Program-made: the position numbers and the translations under genes
NCBI RefSeq assembly: GCF_030249855.1
Contig: NZ_JANURN010000005.1
Location: forward strand, 1 to 64,000
Reading direction: 5' to 3'
Source of the DNA: Helicobacter_B zhangjianzhongii
Lineage (GTDB): Bacteria; Campylobacterota; Campylobacteria; Campylobacterales; Helicobacteraceae
DNA length: 64,000 nt
In this document: positions 52,213-60,231 of the stretch, in pieces
How the letters are laid out: every line of letters starts with the position of its first letter
Position numbering within the stretch: position 1 is the stretch's first letter
Notes under the pieces: generated by a model
What the model saw: only the letters and a program-made list of their open reading frames with translations
Databases searched by the model: none
Told to the model about the DNA's origin: nothing

Positions 52213-53667
52213 CTAGCTAATGCTAGAGTGATGAGAGTGCCGAGTGTGCAGACTATCTGTGTGGCTATTATATACCCAATGTGTATCAAAAGATGTGTGC
52301 GTGCCATAAGTGCCATCTATGTCTAAAATATAGAATCTATTGCCATTGCGCCTTTGGTCTTGTGTTTGCTTCTCTAATTTGCTTGAAAAACCATCAAACC
52401 AACCATCTGTAATGACAATCAAATCTGATTGTATAAAATCATCTTCTTGCATTTTTTTAAGCCCTTCTGCTAATGCTGGCTCTACATCAGTGCCGCCATT
52501 AAAGCTCATCGCCAAAAAGCCTAGAAGATTCGATCTGCCATCTTTGCCACTTAGATCAATAGTCTCTATGGTGCTAGAAAAGTTGATAAGATAGCAAGCG
52601 CGACTTTGCATATCTGCCTTTGTAGCAAGATAGAGTGTCAAAGCCTTTGCTAGATATTCTGGAGTGCCTTGCATACTAGAGCTTGTATCTACACAGATTA
52701 TCATCGCGCCTTTAGTTTTCTCTTGCTGCTCTTTGGGCGTATCAAAGCCCTGCTTCTCAAAGCAAAAAAGGCGGTTTTGAATATATTTGAGATCAAAGAG
52801 CAGCTCTAAATCTGGGTCATTTAGCATTGCTAGCTCTTGGGGCAAGAGATTTGCCAAATCTCGCCCTAAAGTTATCCCACACATTTCTTCTTTATATGTA
52901 TTTGTTAGCTTTACACTAGAATCCCCCATAGTGCTTGAGCCCAGCGCACCTCCATCTTGCCTGCCCCTGCCTAGTAGATCTGCGATTGTGCGCAAGTGCT
53001 TACTGCTTTGCAAAGTTTTCAAATACTGCTTGATTTTTGCGATGTCAATACAGCCTTTTTGCCCTAGCCCACTGCCATATCCCTGCTGACTAATTTGCTC
53101 TTGCCCCTCTCCTTCAACCCCACCTTCCCTCTCATCGCCCCCACTACCCCCATTTATATCAAACTTCATTCCCCCTAGCATCTCTTGCATTAAAGTAGAT
53201 GACTCTAGCCCTAAACCCTCTAGCATCTCTTGTAGCTCAAGTATAGATTCTAACGCTCCTATAAGACCTTGGATATATTCTCTTTCTGCTTGTTTTCTCT
53301 TAGGCTCTAGCCACATTGATTTTTTAGATTCTAGGACTTTTTCCCAATACTGCAAAATATGCCCCCTGCTAGAATCTAGGCTTGCTTGATGATTAGAGGC
53401 AAGGGAGTCTAGCTCGCTTTGATGATCTTGGTTATAGCTCAAAAAGCTTTGCCTATCATCTTGTAAGGTTTGGTGATTGATAGTGGGCGTGAGTGCTCGC
53501 CTATAGTGTGCTGACTCTTCTTGCCAAAAGGGGTGGCTAGAAGCTAGCTTATCTTGGAGTGCTAGATAGCTAGCGTGGATTTTGTCTAAATACGCACGCA
53601 CCACTTCATTGTGTAGCAATGCTGTGTAGCGCGGGTTATGTTCTATATCTTGTAGTGTGCTCTGCAT
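52213..53667 (-). CDS. VWA-domain protein (ViaA-like)
   Basis: The 484-residue protein has a C-terminal von Willebrand A domain (about 318-484): MIDAS motif DTSSS near residue 325, the second metal position in NGGTDVEPAL, and ITDGWFDG. The N-terminal 300 residues are helical and Gln/Ser-rich, with a Gly-rich loop (GGSGGDEREGGVEGEG). Domain order and size match E. coli ViaA, partner of the MoxR ATPase RavA, and the gene starts 13 nt after a RavA-like gene. A metal-dependent co-chaperone working with that ATPase is the likely role. The His-rich end (HTRHSHHSSIS) is odd. Confidence 0.85.
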   Translation of the reverse strand: MQSTLQDIEHNPRYTALLHNEVVRAYLDKIHASYLALQDKLASSHPFWQEESAHYRRALTPTINHQTLQDDRQSFLSYNQDHQSELDSLASNHQASLDSSRGHILQYWEKVLESKKSMWLEPKRKQAEREYIQGLIGALESILELQEMLEGLGLESSTLMQEMLGGMKFDINGGSGGDEREGGVEGEGQEQISQQGYGSGLGQKGCIDIAKIKQYLKTLQSSKHLRTIADLLGRGRQDGGALGSSTMGDSSVKLTNTYKEEMCGITLGRDLANLLPQELAMLNDPDLELLFDLKYIQNRLFCFEKQGFDTPKEQQEKTKGAMIICVDTSSSMQGTPEYLAKALTLYLATKADMQSRACYLINFSSTIETIDLSGKDGRSNLLGFLAMSFNGGTDVEPALAEGLKKMQEDDFIQSDLIVITDGWFDGFSSKLEKQTQDQRRNGNRFYILDIDGTYGTHTSFDTHWVYNSHTDSLHTRHSHHSSIS

Positions 53668-53680
53668 AGCCTACCCCATC

Positions 53681-55714
53681 CTATCTAACTCGATCATTAG
53701 CCCATTTAGGCAGTCGCGCCATTTCAAGTGCGCCTTCAAACATATAGCCCATACTAGTTACATTACAGACATTCCAATTATCAAGCACTTGGCAAAACTT
53801 CTCTGCACCATAAAACATAAAACCCATATCTGTTACGCTTTCTACATTCCACGCGCCTATTGGCTGATTAAAATGCCTTGCATTTTGAAACATACTTCTC
53901 ATAGTAGTTACTTTGCTAACATTCCAAGAATCTAGTGGCTGGTTAAAGCTCTTTGCATACGCAAACATATCACTCATATCAGTTGCCTTACTAACATTCC
54001 AAGAGTTTAATGGTTGATTAAAACTCTCTGCATTTTGAAACATATGAGACATATTAGTTACATTGCTCACATTCCAATATTCTATCCCACTAAAGTCTGT
54101 GCGATTTGAGCCTTTAAATAGCTCACTCATATCTGTAATAGCACTTGTATCAATATCACCTAGATAAACACTCTTATCTTTTACAAGTTTTTTTAGCATT
54201 TTTTTGCTTTTTGGCTTATATTTTGGTTTTGTGAATCTAGTTGGAAGTGGTATGGGCGTAGGCTGGGTTTGTATAATGGTTTTTAGCTGCTCTAGGGCGA
54301 TGTCAAGCTGCTTTAACTCATCTTGCAGCTGCGTAATATTGCGCAATATAGGCTGATAATCCCTAGCGGCTAAAAATGGGTTTGCCATTTTGCTTTGTGC
54401 GGTATCAAGATCCTCTTGAAGTGCGCTTTGCTTTGTAGCAATTTTTTGGGCGATATTATCGCACTCTTTAGTATAAAGATCTTTTATCTTGTCATCTATT
54501 TGCTTTGGTTGATAATTGTCATAAAGCTCCGCTATGCTTTTATCATAATGGTTTTGATATGATGTTTGCAAGGCTGATATGTCATATCGCGGATCATTGC
54601 GCAAGGTAGCTTGTATCGACTTTTCTAGAAGATTTTGTATCACTTGAGTTTGTGTCTCATCGCTCCATAAACAATGCTTTAAAAGCATAATATCTGCAAG
54701 TAGCACTTCATCTCTATCGCTTAAAACTGCCGCTACTCTCAAAAGCTCTGCCATAGCTACCCACCGCCTGTCAGAGATGTAAATTGGCTCGCTAGGTTCG
54801 CTATTTTTATCTATATTTGTTTGCAAGGATTTATTGTGGGATTTTATAGAAGCTTTTAGGGTGTGGAGTGTTTGCAAGGCTTGCTGAGAAAATGTGGCAT
54901 TTTTAGCCTTTTGCGCTATGTCTTGCAGCTCTTTTAGTGTGATAGGATTTGCGATAGTAATCTGTGCTTCACCTGTGCCTTTCAGCAGGGCTTCAAAACT
55001 AGTTTTTCTCTCCACGGGCAAGACCTTTAATCGCACAATAAGCCTATCATACAAGGCTTCTAGCCCTTGATTTGGCGTGGGGAACTCATTGCTCGCGCAC
55101 ACTAGCCCTTTTAATGGGACTTTTATATCCATATTGCCATCGCGATAAATCTTTTCGTTGATGATGGTTAAAAGTGTGTTGAGAATCGCAGGAGAGCTTT
55201 TCCATATCTCGTCTAAAAACGCGAAATGCGCTGTGGGGAGATAGCCTTGCGTGCTTCGTGTGAGCTTGTTGTTTTTCAGTGCGGCTATGTCGATTGGACC
55301 AAAGATTTCTTCAGGGGTGCTGAAGCGATTCATTAAGTAGGCAAAGAAAGTATTAGAATCCACTTTTTGCGTTTGTTTTTCTTCATCACGGATTCTAGGA
55401 TTTGTAGTGGTGCTTTCGTAGTTTTTAGCACATTTTGGGGCAGAGCAAGAGTCTGCGGTTGCCTCAAAATGTGCTAAATCTGCGGAATGACTACCCAAAG
55501 CTGAATCCTTTTTAGAATCCACTTTTTCACTCATATCAAATGCCAATGCCACTCGCCTTGCCACAAGGCTTTTTGCCGTGCCCGGAGGTCCATACAAAAA
55601 GGCAGATTTACCACTTAGAAATGAAAGCAATATAAGCTTTAAAGCCTCATCTTTTTCATACACGCCTTGACTTAAGCTTTTTACCATAGATTCTATGCGA
55701 TGTTTATAGCTCAT
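53681..55714 (-). CDS. RavA-like MoxR AAA+ ATPase fused to DUF285 repeats
   Basis: The 677-residue fusion begins with a MoxR-type AAA+ domain: Walker A YGPPGTAKS (41-49), RFSTPEEIFGPIDI, AFLDEIWKSSPAILNTLL (Walker B) and ASNEFPTPNQGLEALYDR. A RavA-like helical region follows (to about 500). Residues about 510-677 are five 25-residue BspA/DUF285 repeats (SWNVSKVTTMRSMFQNARHF type) headed by KPKYKPKSKKMLKKLV, as in the stand-alone DUF285 proteins. An insertion at about 63-121 (KVDSKKDSALGSHSAD ... EEKQTQKVDS) is a translated repeat inside the AAA domain. E. coli RavA instead ends in a LARA domain that binds lysine decarboxylase. AAGGAG start; palindrome copy G. Confidence 0.88.
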   Translation of the reverse strand: MSYKHRIESMVKSLSQGVYEKDEALKLILLSFLSGKSAFLYGPPGTAKSLVARRVALAFDMSEKVDSKKDSALGSHSADLAHFEATADSCSAPKCAKNYESTTTNPRIRDEEKQTQKVDSNTFFAYLMNRFSTPEEIFGPIDIAALKNNKLTRSTQGYLPTAHFAFLDEIWKSSPAILNTLLTIINEKIYRDGNMDIKVPLKGLVCASNEFPTPNQGLEALYDRLIVRLKVLPVERKTSFEALLKGTGEAQITIANPITLKELQDIAQKAKNATFSQQALQTLHTLKASIKSHNKSLQTNIDKNSEPSEPIYISDRRWVAMAELLRVAAVLSDRDEVLLADIMLLKHCLWSDETQTQVIQNLLEKSIQATLRNDPRYDISALQTSYQNHYDKSIAELYDNYQPKQIDDKIKDLYTKECDNIAQKIATKQSALQEDLDTAQSKMANPFLAARDYQPILRNITQLQDELKQLDIALEQLKTIIQTQPTPIPLPTRFTKPKYKPKSKKMLKKLVKDKSVYLGDIDTSAITDMSELFKGSNRTDFSGIEYWNVSNVTNMSHMFQNAESFNQPLNSWNVSKATDMSDMFAYAKSFNQPLDSWNVSKVTTMRSMFQNARHFNQPIGAWNVESVTDMGFMFYGAEKFCQVLDNWNVCNVTSMGYMFEGALEMARLPKWANDRVR

Positions 55715-55759
55715 TGTCGCTCCTTAATCTTTACTATGTAGTGGATTCTAGCGCATAGC

Positions 55760-55779
55760 TTTGACAGCGTTATGACAAA
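55760..55779. promoter_or_regulatory. WYL-regulon palindrome, copy G
   Basis: TTTGACA-GCGTTA-TGACAAA. On the minus strand GCGCTAGAAT follows at 9 nt. It is the promoter of the RavA-DUF285 / ViaA-like pair. Confidence 0.78.
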
Positions 55780-55933
55780 GGGGATTAAAATGTATGCAGA
55801 ATTGCTAAGAGATTTTGCGTGGGCTTGTGGGATTTCACATAAAAAAGAAGGGGGGTTAATGTGTCAAATTTGGCAAAAGCGAAATATGAAAGAGCAGATT
55901 CTAGGTTTTAGAATCTTTGCCACTCATCTTTAT

Positions 55934-56512
55934 TTAATTACCAAAACATATTTTCCACTCTTTAGTAGTCAAATTCCAAGAATCTAGCGACTGATCGAAG
56001 CTCTCCGCACCATTCAACATAGAATCCATATCTTCTACATTGCTAATATCCCACGATTCTAGTGGCTGATTGAAGCTTGTTGCGTTATAAAACATTCCTG
56101 CCATATCAGTTACATTGCTTGTATCCCAAGAATCTAGTGGCTGGTTAAAGCTCTTTGCACCCGCAAACATATAAGATATATTAGTTACTTGACTGACATT
56201 CCAAGAGTTTAAAGGCTGATTAAAACTCTCTGCATTTGCAAGCATAAAAGACATATCTTCCACATTACTAACATTCCAAGAGTTTAAAGGTTGATTGAAG
56301 CTCTTTGTATTTTGAAACATATAAGACATATTAGTTACATTGCTCACATTCCACGACTCTATTCCGCTAAAATCCCTGCGTGTAGAATCTTGAAACAAAA
56401 AAGCCATACAATCAATAGCACTTGTATCAATATCACCCAAGTGGATACTCTCATCATTGACAAGCTTTTTTAGCTCTTCTGTGGTTTGTGGTTTGTAGAT
56501 TTGACTACTCAT
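55934..56512 (-). CDS. Stand-alone DUF285 repeat protein, 3' end possibly frameshifted
   Basis: The 192-residue protein has the header IYKPQTTEELKKLVNDESI followed by five to six 25-residue repeats (SFNQPLNSWNVSNVEDMSFM type), with no signal peptide. It is very similar over its whole length to the C-terminal domain of the RavA fusion, including the header. It ends SWNLTTKEWKICFGN, outside the repeat pattern. A different frame at the end reads VENMFW-stop, which fits the MxxMF repeat, so a small frameshift has probably truncated it. AAAGGA precedes the ATG. It lies 48 nt after the DUF2779 gene, probably in its operon. Confidence 0.78.
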   Translation of the reverse strand: MSSQIYKPQTTEELKKLVNDESIHLGDIDTSAIDCMAFLFQDSTRRDFSGIESWNVSNVTNMSYMFQNTKSFNQPLNSWNVSNVEDMSFMLANAESFNQPLNSWNVSQVTNISYMFAGAKSFNQPLDSWDTSNVTDMAGMFYNATSFNQPLESWDISNVEDMDSMLNGAESFDQSLDSWNLTTKEWKICFGN

Positions 56513-56559
56513 AGTGTTCCTTTCATTTTAAAATTAGAAGACATAATACCATAAATCCC

Positions 56560-58041
56560 CTAGCCCACTAACTTTTCCAACGCCTTGATAATCTCTACCA
56601 TAGCACGCGTATCAAGCTTGCAGTAGGCTAAAAGGGCTTGGCGATACTTCTCTTGCTCATTTTTGGGCATAGATTCTAGCGCGGCAAAGCACTCCATCGC
56701 CTCTTCTCCATTATGCACGAGATTTAGCTCTTTATAAGCAGATTCCATTTGTGGCACAAGGGCTGGAAGCACGAGCTTGATAGAGTGGCTACCATTTTGC
56801 TTATAGTGATAGTAATGCCTAGCGGCAAAGGGAGTCATTAGATCTTCAATCTGTGAAGCGATATGTAAAAGCTCCTTTTCATACTGCGGAAAGCTTGCGG
56901 CAAGCCGCTCGATCACGCCCCTTTCAAAGCTCGCATTATAAGCTAAAATACAGGCATTTGGCGGGATAGAATCTAGCAGGGTTTTGATGAGTTCAGCTCT
57001 AGGGTCAATGCCACTTTTGGCTAAAAATTCTTTATGCTCTAGCTTGCCATCTTTATGCTGGATATGCAGTGAGAATTGAAAAGGGATTTGCTCATAGGCA
57101 CTTGTGCCTACAAATTGCGGCACAGCGAGCTGAAATGTTTCAAAATCTAGGTGATAAATGGGGTAGCGCAAGCCTTGTAAAAACTCTGTGATTTTATCCT
57201 TTTGTGTATGCACAGATTTATTGGCAAAGCATTCTATTTGTAGCCTTTGATTGTGGCTAAGAGTATCGAGATTTTTTATGTCGCTAAATCGCACCACCCC
57301 CTGCCTATATAGCTCTAGCTTTTTATCGCCATTAAGCCGAGTCAGGTGGAATACAGAATCCTCCCCCTTTATGCCCCTTTGAGCCTCCCAGCAATAAGCC
57401 TTTGCCTCACAAGAGTAGGGATCATCACAATGCAGCCCTATATCAATGCTAGGCTCATCTTGCCCATCTAAAGTGCTAGCAAACTCTTGCAAAATTGCTG
57501 GAATCTTTGGGACAAATTCTTGCACAGATTCTAAGCAAGGCACGATAGTAAATAGCTCCGTTAGCTCAAGCGACTCGCCCCTTTTGTAGCTTGTGTTTAA
57601 ATGGATAAGATTCGCGCCCTTTACACTATATCCGCAATGTGTGATGACATAGTGCTGCACGCTTAGATCATAGATATACACTTCCTTGAGACTTGTAGAG
57701 CTTTTCACCTCATTGATGATAAGCCCTTGTGCTGTGCTTTGCAAAATATCGACCATCACAACAATGCCCTGATAGATAAAAGTCGCTTCATATATCACGC
57801 CAACGCCAGAATCTAGCAGCTCTTTTGTGCGCTTGGCATTGTGGCTTATGCCATCATTAAAGTGGATTCTAGTCCCATTGGGGAAGAGCGCACACGCAAG
57901 CTCCCCGACTTCATTGCCTATGCTAAAAATCTGCACCTGCTCCTTGCTTGGCGGACTTAGAGCGTCCTTTTTATGAGCTAGAAGCCACAGCAGCTTTTGA
58001 CACTGCATACCTTTGATAAAGCGAGATTTTGAGAGATTCAT
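56560..58041 (-). CDS. DUF2779 protein: Cas4/RecB-like nuclease with DEDD exonuclease domain
   Basis: The 493-residue protein has two nuclease-type halves. The N-terminal RecB/Cas4-like part has Cys14 (SRFIKGMQCQKLLWL), then VVMVDILQ and INEVKSST (the D...ExK active site). A Cys cluster near 204-218 (CDDPYSCEAKAYCW), with Cys14, would complete a 4Fe-4S site as in Cas4/AddB. The C-terminal half has a DEDD-type 3'-5' exonuclease pattern: YHLDFETFQ (about 295), AYNASFERGVIE and YCKLDTRAMVEI. This is the DUF2779 arrangement. Function in the cell is unknown; DNA processing in defence or repair is plausible. AAAGGA ribosome-binding site; palindrome copy H. Confidence 0.85.
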   Translation of the reverse strand: MNLSKSRFIKGMQCQKLLWLLAHKKDALSPPSKEQVQIFSIGNEVGELACALFPNGTRIHFNDGISHNAKRTKELLDSGVGVIYEATFIYQGIVVMVDILQSTAQGLIINEVKSSTSLKEVYIYDLSVQHYVITHCGYSVKGANLIHLNTSYKRGESLELTELFTIVPCLESVQEFVPKIPAILQEFASTLDGQDEPSIDIGLHCDDPYSCEAKAYCWEAQRGIKGEDSVFHLTRLNGDKKLELYRQGVVRFSDIKNLDTLSHNQRLQIECFANKSVHTQKDKITEFLQGLRYPIYHLDFETFQLAVPQFVGTSAYEQIPFQFSLHIQHKDGKLEHKEFLAKSGIDPRAELIKTLLDSIPPNACILAYNASFERGVIERLAASFPQYEKELLHIASQIEDLMTPFAARHYYHYKQNGSHSIKLVLPALVPQMESAYKELNLVHNGEEAMECFAALESMPKNEQEKYRQALLAYCKLDTRAMVEIIKALEKLVG

Positions 58042-58132
58042 AGCTATCCTTTTGTAGAGATTTGTTTGTAGAAACTAAGAGCAACTTTAATGCGATTTCG
58101 CATACAAACTTTGTGATACTAGCACAATCTCT

Positions 58133-58152
58133 TGACAGCGTTATGTCAAAGG
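58133..58152. promoter_or_regulatory. WYL-regulon palindrome, copy H
   Basis: CTTGACA-GCGTTA-TGTCAAA, one end mismatch. On the minus strand GTGCTAGTAT follows at 9 nt. Confidence 0.77.
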
Positions 58153-58252
58153 ATAGAAACTTGTGTAAATTTATGGAGAGATTTTGCGCGGATTCTGCGC
58201 GGATATATAAGCAGCAAATGCCCTCTTAAAAAGCTTTAAGAGAGCCTAGAAT

Positions 58253-60001
58253 CTAGCATAAAAAATCTTTGAAAAATTCCCTAGCCCATTGTGTGAATTT
58301 TTCATTCTCTTCTATTATGCGTTTTTTGCCAAAAGATTCAAGTGTATTTGCAAAGTTTCTGTTGTAAGGTATTTTAGAATCTTTATAGGCTTCTTTTTTA
58401 ATTTGCGCCCCGCCATCTCGTATTTTCCTATTAAGCTTGCTTTCTAAAACAAGCAAATTCCCAAAGTCATCTTTTATGGCATTAAATTCATTAGCATTGT
58501 CAAAGCCATACCGCTCAAGTGCCTCATTTTCAACTACATTAAGCGGGACAATATGCTCCATATCGTATGGTTGCATTGTTTTACTGCTATCCCCATTATC
58601 ATCTTCATCATCACTACTAAGCAGGTCATTAAAAGCCCTAGCGTCCATATCATCGCAGCGATAAGCGAAAAATAAATAGCGAAAATATTTTCCCCAATTA
58701 TAATTATCCCTTGCTATATCTCTAAGCACATCACCAACACTAGAGTAGTCGCCTTTAGCACATTTTTTACACTCTTGTATTATTCTCTCTCTAAAGCTGT
58801 TTTTACTATCGGTGGCTTCATAAAGATTGTAAGCCCTTGAATCATTGGTTGAATAGCAGCCATAGAAAAACACTTCCGCCTGTGCTAAAAGCCTTAAACA
58901 CTCATCATCTAAAACCCCATTCATCTCTAGTCTTACTAATGATGAGTAAAACAAAGGATTGATTCTTAAAATATAAAGAAGCTTAAAGGCTTCTGCGCTT
59001 GTCTCTGTCCTTTGCATAACGCGATAAAATGCTTTAAAAAACTCAAGCAAATCATTAGAGTATGTATCAATATACTCTAATAACTCTTGTGGATTTTTTG
59101 TTTTAGATTTTAATAGCTCTTTGATTTTTTTAAACGATTCTGCTGCCCCATAGCGATAATGCCCAATGTCAGCTTGTCCCAAAGCGTGGTAGTTAAAAAC
59201 ACGCGTTTCCACTTCCTTGGCAAACTCCCTATCGCCAAGCGATGAGCTAAGCTTATGCTTCCGTATTTTCGTAGCGATTTTGAAAATCTCTCCAAATCGC
59301 TCATTGATCTCATTATCAAGTGTGCCATTATCATTGCTATATTTGTTTGAATACAAAATAAGCAAGGCTTTTAGCTTATCTAGCAAAAGAAGTGGCACGC
59401 CCCTATCATTGACACTTTGAAATGTGCGTATAGCGCGCCCAGAATCCTTTTCCTCTAGCCACATAAGCACCATTTTATCTAGCACAGAGAGATACTCTTT
59501 AGCTTCAGTGGATTCTAGCTTACCTACATAATCCCAAATCGCTTCAAAGACTTCATACAATCGCTTCTGCCCATCTGTCTCAATCCTATTTTTCAGGCTT
59601 GTGTCGCGTTTATTGTTATCTGCTTGTGTGAGAACTGCCTTGAAAAACTCCTGATTAGCAGGAGAAACTTGCAATCTAAGCTCTTTATTTTCATCACGAA
59701 AAATATTCATATTCCAAGCAGGATCTTTTGTTTTAGCATTAAGCGCATAGCGGAGCATAAAGATTGTCGTGCTTCTTTGCTGCCCATCAATGATATAGTA
59801 GGCATCACTATTTGGCTCTTTTGCTACAACAATCGTGCCTAGAAAATGTCCCATACTATCACTGCTTGCATTTTTTGCTTCTTCTAAATCCTCCCACAAT
59901 TCATCTAAGTTTTTCTTCTTCCACGCATAGTCTCTTTGATATTTTGGGATAGAAAAACGCCTATTGTTGCTAAAAACTTTTTCCACGGATTCTTGTGCCA
60001 T
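58253..60001 (-). CDS. GmrSD-like DUF262/DUF1524 protein
   Basis: The 582-residue protein has an N-terminal DUF262 (GmrS/ParB-like) domain with FSIPKYQRDYAW (17-28) and IDGQQRSTT (72-79), the nucleotide-binding/hydrolysis motif. The C-terminal DUF1524 (GmrD, HNH-type) domain has DMEHIVPLN (about 480), DFGNLLVLESKLNRKI and YNRNF. The single-chain arrangement matches type IV restriction enzymes such as BrfA/Eco94GmrSD that cut modified phage DNA, though DUF262 proteins have other roles too. AAAGGAG start. A 14-A tract lies 37 nt upstream and palindrome copy I 129 nt upstream; the WYL gene diverges from it. Confidence 0.88.
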   Translation of the reverse strand: MAQESVEKVFSNNRRFSIPKYQRDYAWKKKNLDELWEDLEEAKNASSDSMGHFLGTIVVAKEPNSDAYYIIDGQQRSTTIFMLRYALNAKTKDPAWNMNIFRDENKELRLQVSPANQEFFKAVLTQADNNKRDTSLKNRIETDGQKRLYEVFEAIWDYVGKLESTEAKEYLSVLDKMVLMWLEEKDSGRAIRTFQSVNDRGVPLLLLDKLKALLILYSNKYSNDNGTLDNEINERFGEIFKIATKIRKHKLSSSLGDREFAKEVETRVFNYHALGQADIGHYRYGAAESFKKIKELLKSKTKNPQELLEYIDTYSNDLLEFFKAFYRVMQRTETSAEAFKLLYILRINPLFYSSLVRLEMNGVLDDECLRLLAQAEVFFYGCYSTNDSRAYNLYEATDSKNSFRERIIQECKKCAKGDYSSVGDVLRDIARDNYNWGKYFRYLFFAYRCDDMDARAFNDLLSSDDEDDNGDSSKTMQPYDMEHIVPLNVVENEALERYGFDNANEFNAIKDDFGNLLVLESKLNRKIRDGGAQIKKEAYKDSKIPYNRNFANTLESFGKKRIIEENEKFTQWAREFFKDFLC

Positions 60002-60038
60002 TTCTCGCTCCTTTTAGATTTGCGCAGGGATTCTAATC

Positions 60039-60052
60039 AAAAAAAAAAAAAA
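60039..60052. repeat. Homopolymeric A14 tract (T14 on the coding strand)
   Basis: Fourteen consecutive A, the longest homopolymer seen in the window. It lies between the start codon of the GmrSD-like gene and its predicted promoter, in the 5' leader. Such tracts slip at replication in Helicobacter. Confidence 0.7.
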
Positions 60053-60130
60053 CGCAAGGACAATGCAGCCCAAGCTCCCTGCACCAGACCACTACAAAGC
60101 TAGAATCTAGGGCGAAGTTATAGCGCGCAG

Positions 60131-60150
60131 TTTGACAGCGTTATGTCAAA
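60131..60150. promoter_or_regulatory. WYL-regulon palindrome, copy I
   Basis: Perfect TTTGACA-GCGTTA-TGTCAAA in the divergent spacer. On the minus strand GCTATAAC follows at 8 nt. On the plus strand TACAAT (60168-60173) lies 17 nt away and could serve the WYL gene, so one site may control both. Confidence 0.8.
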
Positions 60151-60231
60151 GATTTAGAAATTTGCCCTACAATATCCCCTTTTAATATCCTAGAATCCAT
60201 TGCAAAAATTTAGATTCTAAAAAGGAGCATT

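Noticed and set aside
53700..56400. Regular ~75-bp repeats that could look like a CRISPR array or minisatellite
   Set aside because: They are in frame, encode the 25-residue DUF285 repeat (WNVSxVTxMxxMF), vary at codon level and have no unique spacers of constant length.
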